Shown here: positions 17,264 through 26,237 of the stretch, piece by piece
Layout: each line of letters begins with the position of its first letter
How positions within the stretch are numbered: the first letter of the stretch is position 1
From: Rothia similimucilaginosa
Lineage (GTDB): Bacteria > Actinomycetota > Actinomycetes > Actinomycetales > Micrococcaceae
Length of the DNA stretch: 64,000 nt
Direction: 5' to 3'
Assembly: GCF_029850875.1 (NCBI RefSeq)
Contig: NZ_JAOVAM010000002.1
Coordinates: 248,001 to 312,000 of the forward strand
Program-made: the position numbers and the translations under genes
The notes under the pieces: generated by a model
Database searches by the model: none
Seen by the model: the letters and a program-made list of their open reading frames with translations, nothing else
What the model was told of the DNA's origin: nothing

Positions 17264-18580
17264 GTGACGCAGTCGGGAACCTACCGAGAACAAGCAGGCA
17301 AAAACTCATCAGAGCAGTCCGCGGGCAGCCGCGGCGGCACCGCAACCCTCAACCGTCAGGGCGCGCGTCTCCCCACGAGGGGCACCGTCGAGCAGCTTGA
17401 ACCCGCCACCGTCGCCCAGCTGCTCAACGCCTACCACCAGCAGAACCTCGGCACCCTGTTGGGTGTGCTCACGCAGCGTCCGGCAGAATTTGCCCGCCAG
17501 CTTGGCAGGCTCTGCCGCGTCTTCCCTGAACATGTTCAGGCTATCGCCCAGGCGTTCGGCACCGTGGGCCGTGCCCTGCCCATTGACGAGCTGGTGCGCC
17601 TGCACAACCGCTACTCTAACGCCGCTCGCGGAGTTGGCGAACACCTCAGCCTGGACAACTCCGGTGTGGCGCACCTGGTTCAGAGCCCCGCACTGAGCCG
17701 TGAAGGTGCGGGCCACCTGCTCATGGCGATTGAACTATGCCTTGCCGGCAGGATGCGCGGGCTCACCATCGCTATGCCCTCCACCGAGGCATTCACCCCG
17801 GCTGAGCAAGCGCCGAGCCTCGGGTCCTGCAATCCCGCCCTGGACGGTGCGCTCAATGCTTTTGAACCGGCAGGCTGGGAGCCATTCCCCCTGAACGGCA
17901 GCGAAGTTCTGCTTGCGACCGGTGTGCGCGATGTACCCGACGGCTACGAACTGTCCCTCTGGCTGCTCGATGACGACTATCGGTGCCGCGCCCGCATTGA
18001 GCGAGGTACCCCGCAGGTGTGCGTAGCAAGCTTCTACGATGAAGAAGTCATCACCCGAACCGTGGAAGAAACTGGGTCGGGTGAAGCCGGTCTGGTTGAG
18101 AACTACCGCGTGGAGGAATACGCGGAACTGGACTTTCTGAACGCCATGGACCGGCAGGTACGCTACGTGGCGGTCACCGCTGCCGTGGGGGAGCCGCTGC
18201 TGTCTGTGCTGAACGAGAAGAGTGCGGCGCCGAATAGTATTCCCGCCCCTGCCGCTTTTGCGAACGGTGCAGGCGCCTCCCGGTTTGAGGGCAGCGCTCG
18301 TCCGGATATTCGCACTGCCGCTGTGGTCGGTAAGGGCCTGCGCACCGTCAATCACCGCGGCATGCTGCCGGTATTGGGTGTGCCGAACCGCACCGTGTGC
18401 GCTGTGATTGATCTGTATAAGCAGCGCATCTGCGTGCCGGGTGTGGGTATTCCGCGCGGACTGAGCGTGGAGGATGAAGAGCGCACCATGCAGCTGATTT
18501 TGAGCGCCCTGAACGGGTACCTTCCACTGACGAACCGGGTGCTGATGAGCCTCGCCGGAGCGACTGTGGAGGTGCACTAA
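17264..18580 (+). CDS. Unrecognised 438-residue protein, faintly like TerD-neighbour proteins
   Basis: No family is firmly recognised. The N-terminus (1-40) is polar. The stretch LGTLLGVLTQRPAEFARQLGRLCRVFPEHVQAIAQAF (about residues 62-98, not continuous in homologues) resembles the RPxExARRLDxLLR motif of large actinobacterial proteins encoded beside TerD genes, and the C-terminus (VCAVIDLYKQRICVPG) recalls the strand pattern of their TerD-like part. This is a weak, memory-based resemblance. No signal peptide or membrane helix is seen. The GTG start has GAGGT 9 bases upstream. It is alone between yigZ and uvrB. Confidence 0.6.
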   Translation: MTQSGTYREQAGKNSSEQSAGSRGGTATLNRQGARLPTRGTVEQLEPATVAQLLNAYHQQNLGTLLGVLTQRPAEFARQLGRLCRVFPEHVQAIAQAFGTVGRALPIDELVRLHNRYSNAARGVGEHLSLDNSGVAHLVQSPALSREGAGHLLMAIELCLAGRMRGLTIAMPSTEAFTPAEQAPSLGSCNPALDGALNAFEPAGWEPFPLNGSEVLLATGVRDVPDGYELSLWLLDDDYRCRARIERGTPQVCVASFYDEEVITRTVEETGSGEAGLVENYRVEEYAELDFLNAMDRQVRYVAVTAAVGEPLLSVLNEKSAAPNSIPAPAAFANGAGASRFEGSARPDIRTAAVVGKGLRTVNHRGMLPVLGVPNRTVCAVIDLYKQRICVPGVGIPRGLSVEDEERTMQLILSALNGYLPLTNRVLMSLAGATVEVH

Positions 18581-18869
18581 CGCTGTGGCACCCCCACGGC
18601 TGCAAACCAATAAAATACCGCCCGGAATCATGCTGTGAGCGCTGTTCCTAAAAGCACCGTTATCGCGCGGGAGAATGCTTCCGCTCGGTTCCTGCCCGGT
18701 AGCGCATATGAACTAGTCGAATACCCCTTATCTTTTGCGCTACCTCTTTTATGAACTTGGGCACTTTCATGGTGATGGCTTGTTACCTGTCGTGTCTGGA
18801 CTATTGCGCCAGTAGAAAAGGGCGACCAATCCGAGGGCACATCGGGCGGCTTTCCCCTAGGATGGATAC

Positions 18870-21038
18870 ATGAGTTACGCACCTGAAATTAACCGTGTTG
18901 TTGCCCCCTTTGAAGTAGTCAGCCCCTTCCAGCCTGCCGGTGATCAGCCGAAGGCTATCGCCGAGCTCACCGAGCGTGTGCAGAACGGTGAGAAGGACAT
19001 TGTGCTGATGGGCGCTACCGGTACCGGTAAGTCCGCGACCGCAGCCTGGCTGATTGAGGCAGTGCAGCGTCCGACTCTGGTGCTCGTGCAGAATAAAACT
19101 CTGGCGGCGCAGCTGGCGAATGAGCTGCGCGAGCTGCTGCCGAATAATGCGGTGGAGTATTTCGTCTCGTACTACGACTACTACCAGCCTGAGGCGTACG
19201 TGCCGCAGACCGATACGTTCATTGAGAAGGACTCCTCCATCAATGAGGAAGTGGAGCGTCTGCGCCACTCGGCGACGAATTCCCTGCTGACTCGCCGTGA
19301 CGTGGTGGTGGTTGCGACCGTGTCCTGCATTTATGGTCTGGGTACGCCCGAGGAGTACATTGAGCAGATGGTGACTCTGCGTCGCGGTGAGGAGATTGAC
19401 CGCGATGAGCTGCTGCGTCAGTTCGTGGCGATGCAGTACGCGCGTAACGACATGGACTTTCACCGCGGCACGTTCCGTGTGCGCGGCGATACCGTCGAAA
19501 TCATCCCCATGTACGAGGAGAACGCAATCCGCATTGAGTTCTTCGGTGATGAGATTGAGGCGATTTACACCCTGCACCCGCTGACCGGCGAGGTAATTCG
19601 CGAGGAAGAAGAAATGTATGTCTTCCCCGCAAGCCACTACGTCGCCGGTGCTGAGCGTATGGCGAAGGCTATTACCTCCATTGAGGATGAGCTGCGCGAG
19701 CGCCTGCAGACCCTCGAATCCCAGGGCAAGCTGCTGGAGGCGCAGCGTCTGCGCATGCGCACCACCTACGACCTGGAAATGATGGAGCAGATGGGCTTCT
19801 GCAATGGCATTGAGAACTACTCGCGCCATATTGACGGTCGTGCCCCCGGCAGCGCCCCGAACTGTCTGTTGGATTATTTCCCGGATGATTTCCTACTAAT
19901 TATTGACGAGTCACACGTGACGGTCCCGCAGATTGGTGCCATGTATGAGGGTGATATGTCCCGTAAGCGCACCCTGGTGGAACACGGTTTCCGTCTGCCG
20001 TCGGCGATGGATAACCGCCCGCTGAAATGGGAGGAGTTCCTGGAGCGCATCGGTCAGACGATTTACCTCTCGGCAACCCCCGGCAAGTATGAGCTGTCGC
20101 AGGCTGATGGTTATGTGGAGCAGATTATTCGCCCGACCGGCCTGATTGACCCGGAGATTGTGGTTAAGCCGACCAAGGGGCAGATTGATGATTTGCTTGA
20201 GGAGATTCGCGTGCGCGTTGAGCGTGATGAGCGTGTGCTGGTTACGACCCTCACCAAGCGCATGGCAGAGGATTTGACGGAGTACCTACTGCAGCATGGC
20301 GTGAAGGTGCAGTATCTGCATTCTGACGTTGATACGTTGCGCCGTGTGGAGCTTCTGCGTGAGTTGCGCCTGGGCACCTTTGATGTGCTGGTTGGTATTA
20401 ACCTGTTGCGTGAGGGGCTGGACCTGCCTGAGGTGTCTCTGGTTGCGATTCTGGATGCCGATAAGGAAGGCTTCCTGCGTTCGACCACTTCGCTGATTCA
20501 GACGATTGGTCGTGCGGCGCGTAATGTATCCGGTCAGGTGCATATGTACGCGGATAAGATTACGGATTCTATGCGTGTGGCGATTGATGAGACGAACCGC
20601 CGCCGCGAGATTCAGCAGGCGTACAACCGTGAGCACGGTATTGACCCGCAGCCGCTGCGTAAGAAGATTGCCGATATTACGGATGTTCTCGCCCGCGAGG
20701 AAGAGGATACCCGCGAGCTTCTGCAGTTGCGGAAGAGCGGTAAGAAGGGTGCCCGGACGGTGAGTGCGGGTGTGAAGACCGGTTCTGCGACCTCGTCGAA
20801 GATTGCCACGAGCACCCTGGAGTCGGAGGAGCTTCTCGCCCGTGCGGAGGCGCGTGTTCGTGCCGACGGCCTGGCGGCGGCACCTGCCGAGGACCTGCTG
20901 GATTTGATTGAGCAGATGAGCGAGCAGATGCGCGTGGCGGCGGAGAACTTGCAATTTGAGTTGGCGGCACGTCTGCGTGATGAGCTTGCCGATTTGAAGA
21001 AGGAGTTGCGCCTGATGAAGGAGGCGGGTCACGCCTAA
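18870..21038 (+). CDS. uvrB: Excinuclease ABC subunit B
   Basis: UvrB is the DNA-damage verification helicase of nucleotide excision repair, working with UvrA and UvrC (uvrC is at 41133). The 722-residue protein has Walker [11 protein letters not shown] near residue 49, the beta-hairpin region [21 protein letters not shown] near 100 (first 20 residues define it), [15 protein letters not shown], motif V/VI around [12 protein letters not shown] and QTIGRAARN, and a C-terminal UVR coiled coil [27 protein letters not shown] precedes the ATG. No actinobacterial SOS box was recognised upstream. Confidence 0.97.
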   Translation: MSYAPEINRVVAPFEVVSPFQPAGDQPKAIAELTERVQNGEKDIVLMGATGTGKSATAAWLIEAVQRPTLVLVQNKTLAAQLANELRELLPNNAVEYFVSYYDYYQPEAYVPQTDTFIEKDSSINEEVERLRHSATNSLLTRRDVVVVATVSCIYGLGTPEEYIEQMVTLRRGEEIDRDELLRQFVAMQYARNDMDFHRGTFRVRGDTVEIIPMYEENAIRIEFFGDEIEAIYTLHPLTGEVIREEEEMYVFPASHYVAGAERMAKAITSIEDELRERLQTLESQGKLLEAQRLRMRTTYDLEMMEQMGFCNGIENYSRHIDGRAPGSAPNCLLDYFPDDFLLIIDESHVTVPQIGAMYEGDMSRKRTLVEHGFRLPSAMDNRPLKWEEFLERIGQTIYLSATPGKYELSQADGYVEQIIRPTGLIDPEIVVKPTKGQIDDLLEEIRVRVERDERVLVTTLTKRMAEDLTEYLLQHGVKVQYLHSDVDTLRRVELLRELRLGTFDVLVGINLLREGLDLPEVSLVAILDADKEGFLRSTTSLIQTIGRAARNVSGQVHMYADKITDSMRVAIDETNRRREIQQAYNREHGIDPQPLRKKIADITDVLAREEEDTRELLQLRKSGKKGARTVSAGVKTGSATSSKIATSTLESEELLARAEARVRADGLAAAPAEDLLDLIEQMSEQMRVAAENLQFELAARLRDELADLKKELRLMKEAGHA

Positions 21039-21084
21039 ACCCGGTGTTCTAAGCCCGGTGTTTAGGGTCCCGACTTGGGTTTTT
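21034..21084 (+). terminator. Probable terminator overlapping the uvrB stop
   Basis: CCTAAAC-CCGG pairs with CCGG-GTTTAGG-like sequence (21034-21066), so the TAA stop codon lies in the stem. GGGTTTTT follows 12 bases later. Confidence 0.5.
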
Positions 21085-21159
21085 CGCCATGAGGTAACTT
21101 ATCGTTCATGAACTTCCACTGGGTGCAGATACATGATGTAGACTATCAAGGTATTTTAC

Positions 21160-21690
21160 GTGTCAAATAACACCTTGATGTTTCTGAACGACGAAGAAAA
21201 ATCTGCGACTACTGTGAATCAATCTCCAGACGCACACACTACGGGAGCTCGTTTTGTTACCCGCCGCAACCTCACCCGCGGCGCACTCTGGGCTGTGCCC
21301 GCTATTGCTGACTCCACGGCGGTGCCCGTATTCGCTGTTTCGGCTGATGATTGCAAGGCGGTTCAGGGGCCAGACTTTACCCATGGTGAAATCATTGACC
21401 GTCAGATCTTCACCACTGACCCGACCGGTAAGGCGGCCGTCATGACCCGCAACGGCAAGACTCAGACCGTTCGGGGGCAGGTCATTCCGTTTGCATCGAG
21501 CATGAATGATCAAGCGACGGACATCTCCGCGCGTTTTGCGCTGTGTGGCGATAAGCTCATGGAAGGCATGTACCAGTTTGAGGTGGTTATTACCGTCCCG
21601 ATGATTCATGAGAACGGCACAGTGGATACCAACAAGCAGGTAAACGCGATTGCTTTCACCCCGCCGACCTTCAACATGGTCTCCTCATAG
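21160..21690 (+). CDS. Exported protein with Tat-type signal peptide, function unknown
   Basis: The 176-residue product has a twin-arginine segment TRRNLTRGALWAVPAIAD at about residues 34-51, a hydrophobic stretch and a likely cleavage site after AVSA near residue 63. Preceding the arginines is a polar extension of about 33 residues. The mature part is about 115 residues with two cysteines (DDCKAV and LCGDKL) that could form a disulfide. Related twin-arginine exported proteins of unknown role are frequent in Rothia-like genomes. GTG at 21160 has AAGGTA upstream; ATG at 21178 is an alternative start. Confidence 0.7.
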   Translation: MSNNTLMFLNDEEKSATTVNQSPDAHTTGARFVTRRNLTRGALWAVPAIADSTAVPVFAVSADDCKAVQGPDFTHGEIIDRQIFTTDPTGKAAVMTRNGKTQTVRGQVIPFASSMNDQATDISARFALCGDKLMEGMYQFEVVITVPMIHENGTVDTNKQVNAIAFTPPTFNMVSS

Positions 21691-21704
21691 AATGAAATAT
21701 AGAA

Positions 21705-21743
21705 GTAGCCTTCCCCGTAATAGTTCACGGGGAGGGTTACTTT
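21705..21743 (+). terminator. Terminator after the Tat-type protein
   Basis: GTAGCCTTCCCCGT pairs with ACGGGGAGGGTTAC through wobble pairs around an 8-base loop, followed by TTTG. Confidence 0.7.
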
Positions 21744-21844
21744 GATATGGGGTTGCTGTACGGTATTGAGCTGTGCGGTGCCTCTCTACACTGCGTTTTT
21801 ATATACTATGCCGCTCTATGCTGTACTTTTTTACGTTGCGCCTT

Positions 21845-22288
21845 TTACACGTCGCCGTTCTCTAGTGCGGTGGCGTCGTAGCGCTTGCGGGCTTCGAGTA
21901 CCGCCTGCATATTGTCCTGCGCCCAGTGGCGCAGGGCGGACATCGGCTCAATGAGGGTCATACCGAGCGCGGTCAGTTCGTAGTCCACGCGCGGCGGAAT
22001 GGATGCGGTGACCCGACGTTCTACCAGGCCGTCACGTTCCATGGAGCGCAGGGTCTGGGTGAGGACCTTGGGGGAGACACCCTGAATACTTACCTTGAGT
22101 TCGCCGAAGCGGGCGACGGGCTGTTCGGAGAGCACCGCAACAATGAGCGGGGTCCACCGGTCGGTGAGGTGGCGCATCACGGTGCGGGAGGGGCAGGCGC
22201 TGGTGAGAATATTGGCGCGCAGGTCGTCCTTCTGGGTGCAGGTGCTTACTGCAGTTTCGTGTGTGGGGGAGGTGAGCGGGGTGGTCAT
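21845..22288 (-). CDS. HxlR-family winged-helix regulator
   Basis: The 147-residue protein has the HxlR core: CPSRTVMRHLTDRWTPLIVAVLSEQPVARFGELK (about residues 32-65), VSPKVLTQTLRSMERDGLVERRV as recognition helix and start of wing, then YELTALGMTLIEPMSALRHWA as dimerisation helix. The N-terminal cysteine before the DNA-binding helix is the position of the redox-sensing Cys in regulators such as YodB and QorR, so thiol or quinone sensing is possible. It is divergent from an NAD(P)-binding protein, and an inverted repeat lies between them. Local regulation of that neighbour is the expected role. Confidence 0.9.
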   Translation of the reverse strand: MTTPLTSPTHETAVSTCTQKDDLRANILTSACPSRTVMRHLTDRWTPLIVAVLSEQPVARFGELKVSIQGVSPKVLTQTLRSMERDGLVERRVTASIPPRVDYELTALGMTLIEPMSALRHWAQDNMQAVLEARKRYDATALENGDV

Positions 22289-22383
22289 AGCTGCTGTCTT
22301 TTCAATCTGCCAAGGGGCTGTTTTAGGGGTGGAGAGGGGGGGCGAAAAATATTTTTAAATATTTTCTACGCATCTCCAATAGT

Positions 22384-22395
22384 TACCTTGAGGTA
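22384..22395. promoter_or_regulatory. Palindrome overlapping the -35 of the NAD(P)-binding gene, likely HxlR operator
   Basis: TACCTTGAGGTA has perfect 5-base arms. It overlaps TTGAGG (22388-22393), which is 18 bases before TACTAT (22412-22417). A bound regulator would block polymerase at this promoter. Confidence 0.5.
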
Positions 22396-22417
22396 CCCGG
22401 TTTCTAATAGATACTAT
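22388..22417 (+). promoter_or_regulatory. Promoter of the NAD(P)-binding protein gene
   Basis: -35 TTGAGG and -10 TACTAT with an 18-base spacer, 62 bases before the ATG at 22480. It is in the divergent interval with hxlR. Confidence 0.55.
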
Positions 22418-22479
22418 AAAACCATTACGCGGAACACCGCAAGAAAAACTACAGAAGACCTACCCGAAAAGAACCCCTC

Positions 22480-23082
22480 ATGAACATCGCAATCATCGGC
22501 GCAACCGGCATGGTCGGCGCACACACCGCAGCAGAAGCAATCTCCCGCGGCCACCAGGTCGATGCATACACCCGCTCCGGCAAGGCACCCGAAGGCACCA
22601 CCGCCCGCAGCATCGACCTTACAGATACCGCGGCACTGGTCGACATCGTCAACAATCACGACGTCACCATCGTCGCCGTTCCGGGCGGTCGCGGCACCTC
22701 CGCGCAGCCGGTCATCGACGCACACCGTGCGCTAATCGCGGCAGCACCTACCGGTCGACTGCTGGTCGTCGGTGGTGCTGGCTCCCTTGAGGACGGCAAC
22801 GGCAACCGTTTCGTTGATAGCGAAGGCTTCCCGGAAGAGTACAAGCCCGAGGCGAAGGCGTTCGCGCAGATTCTCGACGATTACCGCGCATCCGAGGGTC
22901 TGAACTGGACCATGCTCTCCCCGGCGTTTGAAATCGCACCGGGTGAGCGCACCGGCAAGTACAACACCACACTGGACACCCCCGCAGGCGAGTTCGTTAG
23001 CGCCGAGGATTTTGCTGTCGCCCTGATTGATGAGGTAGAAGAGCCTAAGCACGCGGGCCGCCGCTTCACCGTTGCCAACTAG
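22480..23082 (+). CDS. NAD(P)-binding Rossmann-fold protein (NmrA/SDR-like)
   Basis: The 200-residue product is an atypical short-chain-dehydrogenase relative. It begins with the dinucleotide-binding loop MNIAIIGATGMVGAHTAAEAISRGH, then VDAYTRSGK, a GRLLVVGGAGSL segment near residue 88 and NWTMLSPAFEIAPGERTGKYNT near 148. The Tyr-Lys catalytic pair of classical SDRs is not obvious, as expected for NmrA-type sensors or flavin/quinone-reducing members. Control by the divergent HxlR protein is likely from layout. The substrate is unknown. Confidence 0.85.
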   Translation: MNIAIIGATGMVGAHTAAEAISRGHQVDAYTRSGKAPEGTTARSIDLTDTAALVDIVNNHDVTIVAVPGGRGTSAQPVIDAHRALIAAAPTGRLLVVGGAGSLEDGNGNRFVDSEGFPEEYKPEAKAFAQILDDYRASEGLNWTMLSPAFEIAPGERTGKYNTTLDTPAGEFVSAEDFAVALIDEVEEPKHAGRRFTVAN

Positions 23083-23144
23083 TAACAGCGCCAACTCATA
23101 GCGTCGCCAGCTAGACCCCCAACTAGGCAGTGCTTATTCATCAC

Positions 23145-23193
23145 CCGAAACGCCGCATCCGTCAGGTCACCCCTGCCGGATGCGGCGTTTCGG
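23145..23193 (+). terminator. Terminator after the NAD(P)-binding protein gene
   Basis: CCGAAACGCCGCATCCG pairs perfectly with CGGATGCGGCGTTTCGG around a 15-base loop. No long T-run follows. Confidence 0.75.
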
Positions 23194-23253
23194 TACATCT
23201 CGCTCCTGAAAGTTCTCCCGGAGGGGCTCCTGCGTAAAAACCCCAACCTGCTG

Positions 23254-23259
23254 TATAAT
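23254..23259 (+). promoter_or_regulatory. -10 hexamer of the terC riboswitch transcript
   Basis: TATAAT, a perfect consensus, lies 10 bases before the first conserved part of the yybP-ykoY element. The -35 region (TGCGTA at 23231, 17-base spacer) is poor. Confidence 0.6.
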
Positions 23260-23260
23260 C

Positions 23261-23380
23261 GTTCACCGAGCAAGGGAGTATCCCACCAATCGACTCATCG
23301 TCAGCACGTTAGCCGAAGGCGTCTAACCGGTGAATCGAGCCGACCTCCATTCAGGTCGGCGGGAGAGACTTGTGGTCCTG
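23261..23380 (+). ncRNA. yybP-ykoY manganese riboswitch
   Basis: The leader of terC holds the two conserved ends of the yybP-ykoY aptamer: GAGCAAGGGAGTATCC at 23268-23283 and GGCGGGAGAGACTTG at 23358-23372, with CAAG and CTTG forming the base of P1, and an internal GCCGACC/GGTCGGC hairpin (23339-23359). This class binds Mn2+ and commonly precedes TerC/YkoY-like and MntP exporters, as here. The expression platform lies in the 30 bases between P1 and the terC ATG and may act on translation. Confidence 0.82.
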
Positions 23381-23406
23381 TACGCACACCACAAGAAAGG
23401 CTCCCC

Positions 23407-24609
23407 ATGGAAGTTACCGGGTTGCAATGGTTGGTTACTATTCTCATCATCGCGGGTCTATTGGCCTTCGACTTCGTGTTCCACGTCCGTAAGGCGCACG
23501 AACCCACCGTCAAGGAAGCGGCCATCTGGTCGAGTATTTACATCAGCATCGCGCTGCTGTTTGGTCTGTACATTTTCGTGACGAACGGCCCCTCCGCCGC
23601 TACCGAATTCTACGCAGGCTACATCACCGAAGAAGCTCTCTCGGTCGATAACCTCTTCGTCTTCATGATCATTATGGGCACCTTCCGTGTCACCCGTGAG
23701 AATCAGCAGAAGGTCCTGCTCTTCGGTATCGTCTTTGCGATCCTGGCGCGTGGCTCCTTCATCTTTGCCGGCGCAGCATTCATCAACTCCTTCGCCTGGG
23801 TGTTTTACCTCTTCGGACTGATCCTGCTCATGACCGCAGGTAACCTGCTCAAGGATGAAATCACCGACGGCGACGGTGACGACGAAGCAGACAACATTAT
23901 GGTCCGCCTCGCCAAGAAGTACCTGAAGACCAGCGACCACTTCGACGGCGACAAGCTCTTCACCATCGAAAACGGCAAGCGTGTCATGACCCCCATGATG
24001 CTCGTCATGGCCGCTATCGCCGGTTCCGACCTGCTCTTCGCACTCGACTCGATCCCCGCGATCTTCGGCCTCACCCAGTCCGTCTACATTGTGTTTACTG
24101 CGACCGCATTCTCACTTATGGGTCTGCGCCAGCTGTACTTCCTTATTGACGGTCTGCTGGACCGCCTCATCTACCTCTCCTACGGCCTGGCGACCATCCT
24201 CGCGTTCATTGGTGCGAAGCTCATCCTGCACGCAATGCACGAGAACAACCTGCCGTTCATTAACCACGGCGAGCCCGTGCACGTGGTCGAAATCAGCACC
24301 GAAATGTCGCTGATGGTCATTGTGGGCGTTCTAATCATTACCGTGCTTGCTTCGCTGCTCAGCCCCAAGGGCCGCGCACTGCAGACCATCCAGCGTGTTC
24401 AGGCGCTCTCCGAGAAGTACCTGGCACTGCCCGAGGACGCACCCGCCGCCGAGCGTGCAGACATCACCGTCCGCTGGCAACAGGAAACCGAGAAGCTCAA
24501 CGCCATTCCCGCCAAGCTGCGTGAAGAGCTGATCGAGAAGGAAGACGAGTACCACACCCTCGTGATGCGTGCCCGCACCGCACAGGATGCGCACTCTTCC
24601 TCCAAGTAG
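23407..24609 (+). CDS. TerC family membrane protein, likely Mn2+ exporter
   Basis: The 400-residue product is a TerC/Alx-type integral membrane protein with about eight to nine helices. Family signatures are EEALSVDNLFVFMIIMG near residue 75 and AIAGSDLLFALDSIPAIFGLT near 200, whose Asp and Asn residues line the metal site; a charged DEITDGDGDDEADN loop separates the halves. The C-terminal 80 residues are a hydrophilic, partly helical tail (QEKLN-type heptads), longer than in many homologues. TerC proteins export manganese and help metallate exported enzymes. The manganese riboswitch in the leader supports that role. GAAAGG precedes the ATG. Confidence 0.92.
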   Translation: MEVTGLQWLVTILIIAGLLAFDFVFHVRKAHEPTVKEAAIWSSIYISIALLFGLYIFVTNGPSAATEFYAGYITEEALSVDNLFVFMIIMGTFRVTRENQQKVLLFGIVFAILARGSFIFAGAAFINSFAWVFYLFGLILLMTAGNLLKDEITDGDGDDEADNIMVRLAKKYLKTSDHFDGDKLFTIENGKRVMTPMMLVMAAIAGSDLLFALDSIPAIFGLTQSVYIVFTATAFSLMGLRQLYFLIDGLLDRLIYLSYGLATILAFIGAKLILHAMHENNLPFINHGEPVHVVEISTEMSLMVIVGVLIITVLASLLSPKGRALQTIQRVQALSEKYLALPEDAPAAERADITVRWQQETEKLNAIPAKLREELIEKEDEYHTLVMRARTAQDAHSSSK

Positions 24610-24647
24610 TTACTGAGCCTGTAGCCTCACCAGGCTAAGCGCTCACA

Positions 24648-24690
24648 CGAAAGCCCCTCACACCGGATTAACCGGGGTGAGGGGCTTTCG
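24648..24690. terminator. Bidirectional terminator between terC and the S33 peptidase gene
   Basis: CGAAAGCCCCTCACACCGG pairs with CCGGGGTGAGGGGCTTTCG around a 5-base loop. It lies between two convergent stop codons. Confidence 0.85.
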
Positions 24691-24704
24691 CTATCTTGAA
24701 AGTT

Positions 24705-26138
24705 TTACTGGTTGTGCACCTCAGCCAGCATGTTCTTCAGGTGACCCAGAATGGTCAGAGAGTCAGAACCGAAACCGTCGTGGTGGTGGGTCTTCGAGGT
24801 CCACACCTGAGTGTTACCGACCCATCGAGCGGTCTCCATGGAGTGCTCAAAGTCCACGTACACGTCCGGGTTGTACGCCGCAGCCACTACGGAAACCTCG
24901 TTCTTATGCAGCTGTGCGTGGTCGTACAGGCGACCCCAGTCCTTCTTCTCAGCCAGCAGGTTAGCAACCTCAGCCAGCGGACGCAGCGAGGGATCCTCCT
25001 CGTAGTACCAGGGGAAGATGTGCTCGCCGGTGAAGAGCAGACGATCCGCATCCGGTGCGAACTCGGGGCGGGAAGCCGCCACGCGAGCAGCAGACCAGTT
25101 GGTCGGTGCGGGGGAGGGGGACAGCTCGTAGCCGGGGATGCCGGGCAGAACGCCGTCAGCGGGGCCGTCAGCGTAAATGGTCTCGTGCATCAGGGCGTAC
25201 AGCGGGTTCGCCTGGAAGGTTACCTCGGCACCCATAGCGGTCAGGAACTGATCGGAGAGGTGGTCGTTACCCTCGGCGAAAGCGGTCTCCAGGAAGTAGT
25301 GCAGACCGCGCTCACGCCAGCGGCCACCCAGGAAGTGGCCAGCCATCTGGAAGCGGTGATCGGTCAGACGCTCACCGGTGGGCAGGTACTCCTTGTGGGT
25401 GCGTAGGTGCTCAGCGATGCGGGTGGCGAGCTCAGCATCCTCGGGGAACCAGCTGTAGTACTCCTCAACACGTTCCTTCATTCGGTCGAAGGTGTGCTGG
25501 TAGACGTTATCCACGGAGGTACGAATCGGTGCCAGACCCGCAGTGATGCGGCAGTCACGCAGCGACTGAGGTGCGAACGACAGGTAGGACAGAGTCAGGA
25601 AGCCACCGAAGGACTGACCAATGGTGGACCAGCGCTTGTCTGCACGGTTAGCGAGCAGCACCTCGCGGACAGCCTCAGCGTCAGCAATGATGGAATCCGC
25701 CCGGAACAGCTCCGTGTACTCAGCCTGAACCTGCGGGTCACCCACAGCGGTGATGTTGCGAGCAGACAGCGGGGAAGACATGCCGGTACCGCGCTGATCC
25801 AGAAGAATCACGCGGTGAGTCTTCGCCAGCTCAGCAATCCAGCCGCCAATGGAGCCGGTCTTCGGCGAACCGAAACCGGGGCCGCCCTGCAGGTACACAA
25901 TGTAAGGACGCTTATCAGCCGAAACGGTCAGAGTCTCGTTGATGCTCACGACCTCGCGGGCGAACACGGTGATGGTCTGGTCCGCGAAACGGGAGGAGAG
26001 AGCGGCATCCTTGCCCTTGGAGAAAATCAGACCGTGGGTCAGGGGAACCTGGAACCAGTGGTCGGTAATCTCGTAGCCGTCGTGCTTGACGACCGAACCC
26101 TTGCGGTACTCAACCTTGGGAAGCGAAGAAACGGTCAA
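24705..26138 (-). CDS. Alpha/beta-hydrolase, proline iminopeptidase family S33
   Basis: The roughly 477-residue cytoplasmic protein belongs to the S33 prolyl aminopeptidase group. Landmarks are the oxyanion GGPGFGSP, DQRGTGMSSPL, the nucleophile elbow GQSFGGF, a helical lid, and late catalytic Asp and His (YNPDVYVDFEH and HHHDG). These enzymes release N-terminal proline; close relatives hydrolyse other small substrates. Start choice: AAGAAGG at 26146-26152 is 7 bases before a TTG at 26138, whereas the in-frame ATG at 26156 contains this site and has none of its own. TTG is therefore preferred. Confidence 0.88.
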   Translation of the reverse strand: MTVSSLPKVEYRKGSVVKHDGYEITDHWFQVPLTHGLIFSKGKDAALSSRFADQTITVFAREVVSINETLTVSADKRPYIVYLQGGPGFGSPKTGSIGGWIAELAKTHRVILLDQRGTGMSSPLSARNITAVGDPQVQAEYTELFRADSIIADAEAVREVLLANRADKRWSTIGQSFGGFLTLSYLSFAPQSLRDCRITAGLAPIRTSVDNVYQHTFDRMKERVEEYYSWFPEDAELATRIAEHLRTHKEYLPTGERLTDHRFQMAGHFLGGRWRERGLHYFLETAFAEGNDHLSDQFLTAMGAEVTFQANPLYALMHETIYADGPADGVLPGIPGYELSPSPAPTNWSAARVAASRPEFAPDADRLLFTGEHIFPWYYEEDPSLRPLAEVANLLAEKKDWGRLYDHAQLHKNEVSVVAAAYNPDVYVDFEHSMETARWVGNTQVWTSKTHHHDGFGSDSLTILGHLKNMLAEVHNQ

Positions 26139-26237
26139 CGGTGAACCTTCTTTCATTCAAATAGATAGATACTCTGTATTCTAGCCCACTACGGGCAACA
26201 TCGTGGCTGAGCCTCGGACGGAGTTTCATTCGGAGTC

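Noticed and set aside
18581-18869. SOS box upstream of uvrB
   Set aside because: No sequence close to the actinobacterial LexA site was found.
18801-19829. 342-residue minus-strand frame
   Set aside because: Antisense to uvrB; no independent support.
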